Below are positions 57,547-64,000 of a DNA stretch of 64,000 bases, one piece after another. Origin of the DNA: Erwinia_E haradaeae_D (GTDB lineage Bacteria > Pseudomonadota > Gammaproteobacteria > Enterobacterales > Enterobacteriaceae); the NCBI RefSeq assembly GCF_900698935.1, contig NZ_LR217716.1, positions 1 through 64,000 on the forward strand, in the 5' to 3' direction. Positions within the stretch are counted from its first letter, which is position 1; every line of letters starts with the position of its first letter. A model generated the notes under the pieces. That model had not been told where the DNA came from. It worked only from the letters and a program-made list of their open reading frames with translations, and did not search any database. Position numbers and translations under genes: made by a program.

Positions 57547-57577
57547 AAATACAGCACCAAAAAATGGTGCTGTATTT
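57547..57577. terminator. Bidirectional terminator hairpin after ibp, unit 3
   Basis: Perfect inverted repeat aaatacagcacca-aaaaa-tggtgctgtattt beside the ibp stop, with A/T runs on both sides. One base pair differs from the unit 1 hairpin by a compensatory change. Confidence 0.82.
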
Positions 57578-57588
57578 AATCAATATTA

Positions 57589-58083
57589 TCATTTTACATT
57601 ATGCTCTAAAATGTTCTGTGCTTTTGTGTCCGAAGAGATTGAAACCTTCTGTGGTTTTTCTTTTTCTGGAATATCGTAGGTGAATTCTAGTTTTAATAAC
57701 CCATTAGCTAACATAGCATGCTGTATGCTAATCCTATTTTCTAGGTTAAAACTAAGAGAAAACTCTCTTTTTTTAAACCCCTGATGTAACCATGTTACAG
57801 CATCTTTTTCTGCAGCGTGTGCTGTTTTTTCCGTTTTTAAATTTCCTCTAATGGTTAACTGGTTATTGAGCACAGAAATATCTAGTTCATCTTCAGTATA
57901 ACCTGGGACGCTAACCGTCATCTCATAATGTTCTCGGTCTTTCTGGAATAGATTATACATTGGCGCATCACTAACAGGTGCTTCGCCTGTCATGCGACTA
58001 AAAAGATTATCAATTTGTGCAAAACGATCAGCGATAAGATGATTACTCCATGCCGGTATGATAGAAAAAGAACGATAAGCCAT
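57589..58083 (-). CDS. ibp: Small heat-shock protein, plasmid Ibp type (copy 2)
   Basis: 164 residues, very close to copy 1 at 18,365-18,862. Differences are scattered and mostly conservative (e.g. DREHYEMTVSVPGY against DKEHYEMIVSVPGY; EKTAHAAEKDAVTW against EKTEHTIEKDSMTW). The alpha-crystallin core and the C-terminal IPEKEKPQKVSISS segment are intact. It has the same ribosome site (AGGA), sigma-32 promoter and terminator as copy 1. Two live copies imply a dosage need, two slightly different subunits, or simply a recent state before loss. Confidence 0.93.
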   Translation of the reverse strand: MAYRSFSIIPAWSNHLIADRFAQIDNLFSRMTGEAPVSDAPMYNLFQKDREHYEMTVSVPGYTEDELDISVLNNQLTIRGNLKTEKTAHAAEKDAVTWLHQGFKKREFSLSFNLENRISIQHAMLANGLLKLEFTYDIPEKEKPQKVSISSDTKAQNILEHNVK

Positions 58084-58138
58084 AGTATTATCCTATAATT
58101 TATGTAAAGTAAAACATTCAATTAGACATACAGCTTTA

Positions 58139-58166
58139 ATATAGGTATTCTTTGTACGTTTTCAAG
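58139..58166 (-). promoter_or_regulatory. Sigma-32 (heat-shock) promoter of ibp, unit 3
   Basis: Minus strand CTTGAAA, 14 bases, CCTATAT, identical boxes and spacing to unit 1 although the 14-base spacer differs in sequence. Confidence 0.83.
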
Positions 58167-59498
58167 GGCTCGTCTAGGCGCAGATGCATATTAGTAGCAT
58201 TACAAATTCGTAATAGTTTTTGTTAAAATTATATCAATAATAATGATTATTAATGATTAATCAATACAACCCTGTGCTGGTTTCCAGAACATAGATTGAT
58301 GTAGATGATATTCTCAGTATATATCTTAACATATATACCATAAGTCTTATTTTTTAACCTACATGATCTCGATGAGTCGTGAAACATTAGCTATGCTATT
58401 TTTTTAAAAAGCTCGGATGTACAGAATGTCTTCTATATGTTCTATAGAGCATTCGCTTGCTATCAATGTAGTATTAGGTTATACAATGCATTCATAGAAC
58501 AACTATAGCACACATTGGTGTTTGTAGGGATAGTAATATCCTGATGAATCATAGCAGCATCCCTGGTGATAATTTTTATGTATACTGAACTTGTACTCTT
58601 GAAAATATGTACTCGCACGTGGTCATATAGATCACTCTTTAACAAGTCCTTTAGAGTTTAAATATGATCGATTCATGCAGATGTATTGATTCATCAATGT
58701 TTTACGTTTTTTGCATTTTCAAATTAAAGTACAAAATGATGATTCCATGACTCTTAATGAAATTGCTATATTATGATATCTTATTAGATATCTTATTGAC
58801 CCATGCATTAAGATATTATTCTTAATAATAATATAAAATATGATCAATATACCACATTGCTTTCTTAACAAAGACATAGTGTCAAACAAGTAATTCTAGA
58901 TAAAAACACAAAAACACACAAATATGCATCTTGCTTATTATGACAATTTCATTGTACTTAAAGAAGTGGAATGAAAGATCAAGAAAGATATATAAACCTT
59001 TATATTCTGATACTAGTAAAAAATTTAGATTCTCAATCTCCACTGCTTCAAGACCGTAGAGATATGTAACTAAAAAGTATATAATATGCCCCTAATACTA
59101 ATTGAAAGTTTTTATTGACTTATTCAGTAAGGATTAATAATGAAAGTAAAATACATATTAGAGTGGTGATTTATTGAATAGTTTTTAACTCAAGTATCTC
59201 TCATACATAAGAGATGGCCATCTCATACATTATTTAATAATACGATGACGTAATCAAAAACACTTAGCATCTAATCTCAAAAATGGATCATAATGTAGAA
59301 ATTTTCTCTAATTGACTATCAAGAGATAACATAGGTCTAAGCCCAGCATATTTTTCTAGAGCAATCATAGAGCATTAATAAATACTCTCTATCAGTATTC
59401 TGCTCAATCATTGTTTGATCTGATTTTATTGTTTTTAGTGATTTTTAATATTGTTCAAATAGTGATTTTTATAGCATTTAAGGTTAACTATTAATACA
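58167..59498. other. ibp-apbE spacer, unit 3
   Basis: No gene recognised; upstream region of the live apbE. Confidence 0.45.
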
Positions 59499-60596
59499 GT
59501 GATTAAAATGATTAGACAAATCATGAAAGTCATTATTTATTATAAGATATGGCGATTGCTACTAGGTTGTATTCTAATATCTGTTCCAATATTGGTGAAC
59601 AACTGTCAACATATTTTAGAGAATCAAGTTTTAGACGATAAAAAAATAACGTTAACAGGGCACACCATGGGAACAATTTGGCGGGTTACTTTACCTGGAA
59701 TCAACCAATTCAAAAAAAATATTCTCCAATATACGATACAAAAGATTCTTGATTACGATGAGCAACAGTTATCCACATGGAAGAGTGATTCAATAATCGC
59801 AAAATTTAATAAATATCGTGGAAACAAACCACAACCGGTAAGTATAGACATCGCTGATATGATCACACAGGCATTACGTATAGGTGCTCAAATGCATGGT
59901 GCCATGGATATTACTATTACACCTCTTGTTAATTTATGGGGCTTTGGACCCGTTAGCGCGCCAAGCAGCATTCCTACACAGTATCAGATTGATACAGCTC
60001 TCTCTTTCACAGGCCTGGACCATCTACAGGTAATTAATCTTGCTAACCAGTCATATTTATACAAGAATTTACCAGAGATATCCGTGGATCTTTCTAGTAT
60101 AGGAGAAGGATTTGTAGTTGACCATTTAGTAGATTATATAGAAAAAGAGGGTATTTATAACTATCTTGTTTCAGTCGGTGGCGCGGTACGTACTCATGGT
60201 CGTAATCCTCAAGGAAAATCTTGGAAAGTTGCGATACAAAAACCAACAGATCTAGCAAATGCTGTCCAGGACGTTGTTCTTTTAAATGGATACAGCATTA
60301 GTACCGCTGGAACGTATAGAAATTATTATGAATTAGGCGGAAAACGATTCACACATTTAATTGACCCAGTTACTGGGCGACCCATTCAGAATCATCTCGT
60401 ATCAGTTTCTGTTATTGCTAATACTGCTTTAGAGGCAGATTGTTGGGATAGTGGCTTGTTGATACTAGACATGGAACGAGCGCAAGTATTAGCCCACAAA
60501 TACAAAAAAGCAGTATACTTGATTTCTCAAAAAGGAGATAAATTTACTAGTTGGGTATCACCTCAATTTTCAGCGTTTTTAAATCCCTCTCTATAG
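59499..60596 (+). CDS. apbE: FAD:protein FMN transferase ApbE
   Basis: Membrane-anchored periplasmic enzyme that attaches FMN covalently to flavoproteins such as the Rnf/Nqr subunits; formerly linked to thiamine synthesis through iron-sulfur metabolism. The 365 residues match E. coli ApbE (351): GHTMGTIWRVTLPG, DEQQLSTWKSDS, MHGAMDITITPLVNLWGFGP, ISVDLSSIGEGFVVDHL, YLVSVGGAVRTHGRNPQGKSWKVAIQKP, GYSISTAGTYRNYYE, HLIDPVTGRPIQNHLVSVSVIA and LEADCWDSGLLIL. The first codon is GTG at 59,499 or ATG at 59,508. The hydrophobic leader ends in LVNNC, a poor lipobox, so lipidation is uncertain. Three dead copies precede it. Confidence 0.95.
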   Translation: MIKMIRQIMKVIIYYKIWRLLLGCILISVPILVNNCQHILENQVLDDKKITLTGHTMGTIWRVTLPGINQFKKNILQYTIQKILDYDEQQLSTWKSDSIIAKFNKYRGNKPQPVSIDIADMITQALRIGAQMHGAMDITITPLVNLWGFGPVSAPSSIPTQYQIDTALSFTGLDHLQVINLANQSYLYKNLPEISVDLSSIGEGFVVDHLVDYIEKEGIYNYLVSVGGAVRTHGRNPQGKSWKVAIQKPTDLANAVQDVVLLNGYSISTAGTYRNYYELGGKRFTHLIDPVTGRPIQNHLVSVSVIANTALEADCWDSGLLILDMERAQVLAHKYKKAVYLISQKGDKFTSWVSPQFSAFLNPSL

Positions 60597-61114
60597 CGTT
60601 GTGGATTGACCTCACTTATATAAATTTCTTTAATGTTTAAAAGAAGGATCTTATTTTTACGTATCTATAGATAATTCATTTTATTCCTCTTAAACAGAGA
60701 TTGTATTTATATACATTTCATTATCTTAATATTAGGATGACAGTAATGAAGTGGTATCATTATGCTTAGAAGAACTGTAAAAGTTCTTCTAAGATGAGAT
60801 CTCTAGATTAATTATACTATGTCTTAGTCTGTTTAGAATTAAAAAAAATAATATCTCTATAATATCTTGTATAGGGTTTACATTCTAAAAAATATGCTCT
60901 GTTAGCAGATTGAAAATAGTTATAGCAAGTATAAATATATGTAAAATACTATTACAAGTATGTGATCTAGTATATCTATGTATATATATTTATACTCATA
61001 TTACCAATATTTCTATTCCTGTCTATAACCTATCGTATCACTTTTTCAGTTCTGGACTCGAACCTTATGGTTATTATTTATTTGTTTTTAAATAAACTTA
61101 GCTATAAGAAATTT
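60597..61114. other. apbE-gpmA spacer, unit 4
   Basis: Homologous to 21,413-21,924. No gene; the short frame at 60,910-61,095 is probably chance. Confidence 0.5.
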
Positions 61115-61835
61115 ATGAATCGTGCCTATAATTTATCTAGTCTGAACACATCAAAGAAAGATCTAGTAAAATTAATAAAATTATTTTATCAGATAATAGA
61201 ATACTCTTTATTCTGATAAAAATATCAAAATAACAATAATAAGTTCTGGCATATTTCTAAAAAAGAGAGGATTTATATTTTTATTTTTCTTAATAGTTCT
61301 ATTTTAGCATGTACCATCCATATCTTATAGAATGAGGCGAGATAAAAAAAAGTTCAGCATGATGGTGCTAGTCGAGAAACATCGTTTTTATTTAAGCGCC
61401 ACTACTATATTATCCAAGATATAGACTAATGTATAATCACGTATAGTAAAATAAGTTAAAAATGATGTTTTGATATATCTGCCATGCCATCAGATATTAA
61501 CAATGTTTTTGATCAACTTAATCTTGTCTAATTCGAATTCTTTTTTAATTTTCTTATTCACGATAACTAACTTATGTAATGTGTAAAATTTACATATCAT
61601 TGTTGATATCGTATGACCTTTCTAACATGGATCGATCTTTTTAATATATAGAAATATAGTGATAAAAAGCATAATACCTAAACCTATCAACTTATGATAT
61701 ATGTTGTTCACATGTGTCGGTGACACCCCTGAAGCAGGGGTTAATATATTAAATATAGCATTAGTATTGTCTGAACTTATGAGTTTATAATAAAATATAA
61801 CATTAGTGCACTCTACTTATCCAGTGATGGAAATA
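61115..61835 (+). pseudogene. gpmA: gpmA remnant, unit 4
   Basis: Aligns end to end with gpmA: leader agaaatttatgaa at 61,107, middle ttaagcgccactactatatt at 61,392 (live tgagcgccactatggcgct), tail ccagtgatggaaatactact at 61,821. Frames are broken. Confidence 0.85.
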
Positions 61836-63348
61836 CTACTATGAAAACGTATTTAATAATATCTTATAAAAATTTAAAATAATTATTAAAATAATCCATA
61901 GTGTTATTTATAACAAAATATTGTAGAGATTAGTAGCGAACATTAATTAATTTAAAAAACGTAATTTATATCAAACAAGATTATTGTGGAATCTATTTAT
62001 ATTTTCAACTAATTCAGAAAACATATTTCTATTGTAAGAATGTCACAAACTTCATCCTTGCCAGTTCTGATGAATATAATAATCACATTATTGAGACATA
62101 TCATGAGGATCTGTGTAAGTTATATCATAATAGTTATCAGTTGATATAAATGGCGATGTGTTTATATTTAGATGTTTACGAATATTACACCTCGAGAGAT
62201 ATATATAACTACACATTATTGAGAAAAAACTCACAATCTCTCTTGACCCTCATGACTTATTAGTTTAATTTAGCATAAAAGATCACTAACAATAATATAA
62301 GTACGATTATGTGCTCACTAGTAGTAGTCACACTCTATCTCAATATCAACTTGATATGATCTTTCCCATTTTTAGATAAAAAAGTACATTAAAAATGAGG
62401 AATGCAGATAAAAAGTAGTTAAATTGAAACCAATATTTTTTAAATATACTGGATTGTTTTCCGGCAAACTACTATAGAAAAACAAAAGCATAAAATACAA
62501 AAATCGACCTATGCATAAATTAGAGTGTATAGAAAAACTATCAATGTACAAAAATTATCTTCCTAAATTATTGCATGAGGCTGCTATTTTTTTGTTAGAG
62601 CGAGACTTCCACAGCAGCTATGCTATTTTTACTACCTGAGTATACTTGGTGCTTTTGTATTCTCTGTAGAATAATCATTAAATACCTTGCGTGTTCCTCA
62701 AGACCGACACATTTTTATTGGAGGCGATACATACTAAGAGGACCATAAAATGGTGTCCAACTATACTAAAAACTGCATTGAATCTAATTCAACTACTGTG
62801 GACAGGTTTATACTAATTGCAAAGAAGCTATTTTAGACACCTATTGTTATTAACAATGACTCTTTTTTAATTGCACAATATATATCTTAATATTTAGTAG
62901 GTTTAAAAAACCTAGACAAATGGTATTTCTTAGTGATTGCTAACAGAAAATATATGAAGAATGTTGTTTACATGCATAGATAGAATAGCGCTACGTATTG
63001 CTCATGTTAGTCCTACAATAATTTGCCAAAAGGTGCGGTAGAAGATCTGGATGTTGCTTGATGATTAGATATGACTGTCATAATCCTGATAAAAGACCGT
63101 GATGCTTGTATAAATTAGACTACGCATTAAACTAACAAAAACTAAAAAACTGCATAGCAATGCAGTATCCAGCAAACGCATGCTAAGGGTTCTTAATCAA
63201 ATCAAGCGGTTTTGTGCTTTTTGTTCCCTTTTATTCTACAGGATGACTCGCATTTAGAAAATGAATAGCAAGTTTATGATTTAAATATCAGATATCTCAA
63301 TGTTCATTATGTCAATATACAATATTAGAAGGATATTCTATGTATTTA
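61836..63348. other. gpmA to antisense-RNA module region, unit 4; unknown relic
   Basis: Homologous to 22,641-24,017, best at 62,210-62,780. A shared, decayed, possibly protein-coding block is present but its family is not recognisable. Confidence 0.4.
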
Positions 63349-63427
63349 GACGCAAAAAACCCTGATAGGGCGATGATCTTGGCAGACTTCACTATCAGGG
63401 CTTTGCGAATCGTTTAGTGTACGTATT
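63349..63427 (-). ncRNA. Candidate replication-control antisense RNA, orphan copy 3
   Basis: Third near-identical module: TTGATT-17-TAATAT promoter, stem CGCAAA/CCCTGATAG with CTATCAGGG/TTTGCG, TTTTTT terminator tract, one loop change (gatgatc for gattatc). It has the same position relative to the gpmA (left) and bioB (right) remnants as copies 1 and 2. Confidence 0.7.
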
Positions 63428-63434
63428 CAAAATA

Positions 63435-63463
63435 ATATTATCATAATTAAGATTAGTAATCAA
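63435..63463 (-). promoter_or_regulatory. Predicted sigma-70 promoter of orphan antisense RNA 3
   Basis: TTGATT (63,458-63,463) and TAATAT (63,435-63,440), 17-bp spacing, reading leftward. Confidence 0.67.
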
Positions 63464-63929
63464 GTCTTATACATTATTTTTTGTTAGAAATATTACTTAT
63501 AATTATGAAGAAAAGTAGCAACTTCAAGTTATGTTTGTTACACATAAGTGTGTACAGTGCCTAAATGATAATAATTAGATTATTTTTTATTCTGCTCTTA
63601 ATACTATATCATAGTATATTTCAGAATAATAGATAGATTCTGTCGATTATTCTATAACTAGAGAAGAAATCCGAGAGAAATCAAAAATGATATATTCTGT
63701 ACCCATATACCATGTACCACAATGATATCTATCATTTTATCTATCGCTGTGAGATAAAATATAAGATATAATCTTTTAATAAGCTACTGGAAAATCCATA
63801 AGACCTTTTTCAAAAACCTATTTGTTTTTTAAAGTTAAAATATATAAAATTTATATTTTTGAGTACGATTTGTTATTATCAATAACATTAAAATATATTA
63901 TAGGCATCAAAAAGGGGCATTGACGAGAT
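63464..63929. other. Spacer before bioB remnant, unit 4
   Basis: Homologous to 24,132-24,600 (e.g. tgatatattctgtac against aatatattctatat). No gene. Confidence 0.45.
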
Positions 63930-64000
63930 TAGCCTGCAGCATTATAGTATTTTTCTGTGTCTATAGAAAATAGGTTTTTAGTGAGCCGATCTACCTTCTC
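63930..64000 (-). pseudogene. bioB: 3' edge of a further bioB copy, unit 4
   Basis: cctgcagcattatagtattttt followed by gtgagccgatctaccttctc matches 24,607-24,676, the 3' flank and first bases of the unit 2 bioB remnant. It is cut by the window end, so its state is unknown. The array evidently continues to the right. Confidence 0.55.

Noticed and set aside
59769..59777. TTATCCACA as a DnaA box and origin
   Set aside because: It lies within the apbE coding sequence (QLSTW region). The only other exact match (25,454-25,462) lies in bioB-derived codons. No cluster of boxes is present.
61727..61745. Hairpin acccctg-aag-caggggt as a terminator
   Set aside because: It falls inside the gpmA remnant, where the live gene encodes IPEEKIPELNIP. 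It has no T-tract, and the unit 2 counterpart (22,506-22,520) lacks the full stem.
24018..63427. The repeated hairpin as a CRISPR array or mobile element
   Set aside because: Copies are 15-24 kb apart with no spacers, terminal repeats or target duplications. They sit at the same place in each unit, so they spread with the unit.
1..64000. Insertion sequences or transposase genes
   Set aside because: No transposase-like frame, terminal inverted repeats or target duplications were seen. The repeated structure is explained by unit duplication.

Overview
The window looks like vitamin-plasmid DNA from an intracellular gammaproteobacterial insect symbiont. It is very AT-rich, and only 14 protein genes look intact, covering about 17% of the DNA. 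Most of the rest is decaying gene remnant rather than unrelated spacer. Every intact gene is of enterobacterial/Erwinia-like type: bioA, nupC, thiE, nuc, thiC, gpmA, thiD, thiH, thiG, thiS, thiF, apbE and two ibpA-type small heat-shock genes. An IncFII-type RepA remnant, an antisense-RNA module of the kind that controls such plasmids, and a plasmid-type ibp gene recall the leucine plasmids of Buchnera. The vitamin content recalls 'Ca. Erwinia haradaeae' of Cinara aphids, but that assignment comes from memory and is untested.

Layout: one ancestral unit of about 20 kb is repeated head to tail a little over three times. Its order is apbE(+), gpmA(+), antisense-RNA module(-), bioB(-), bioA(+), nupC(+), thiD(-), thiH/G/S/F(-), thiC(-), repA(+), thiE(-), nuc(+), ibpA(-), then the next apbE. 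Matching apbE positions near 1.3, 21.2, 37.0 and 60.4 kb mark the register. Unit 1 (about 1.4-21.4 kb) keeps bioA, nupC, thiE, nuc and ibpA; its other genes are remnants. Unit 2 (about 21.4-37.1 kb) keeps only thiC and has lost bioA to thiG. Unit 3 (about 37.1-60.6 kb) keeps gpmA, thiD, thiHGSF, ibpA and the apbE at its end. Unit 4 begins after 60.6 kb with remnants of gpmA and bioB.

The intact genes are complementary. Every gene except ibpA has exactly one working copy in the window, and no unit is complete. Together they encode ThiC (pyrimidine), ThiF/S/G/H (thiazole), ThiD (HMP-P kinase) and ThiE (coupling), the core of thiamine phosphate synthesis, plus BioA for biotin. No intact bioB or repA is present.

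The least expected signal is a near-identical module at about 24.0, 39.6 and 63.4 kb: a minus-strand promoter (TTGATT, 17 bp, TAATAT or TATTAT) followed by a terminator-like stem-loop. It is kept while the DNA around it has decayed. Its homologue beside the repA remnant (about 31.6 kb) has lost promoter, stem and T-tract. The intact copies look like orphan replication-control antisense RNA genes.
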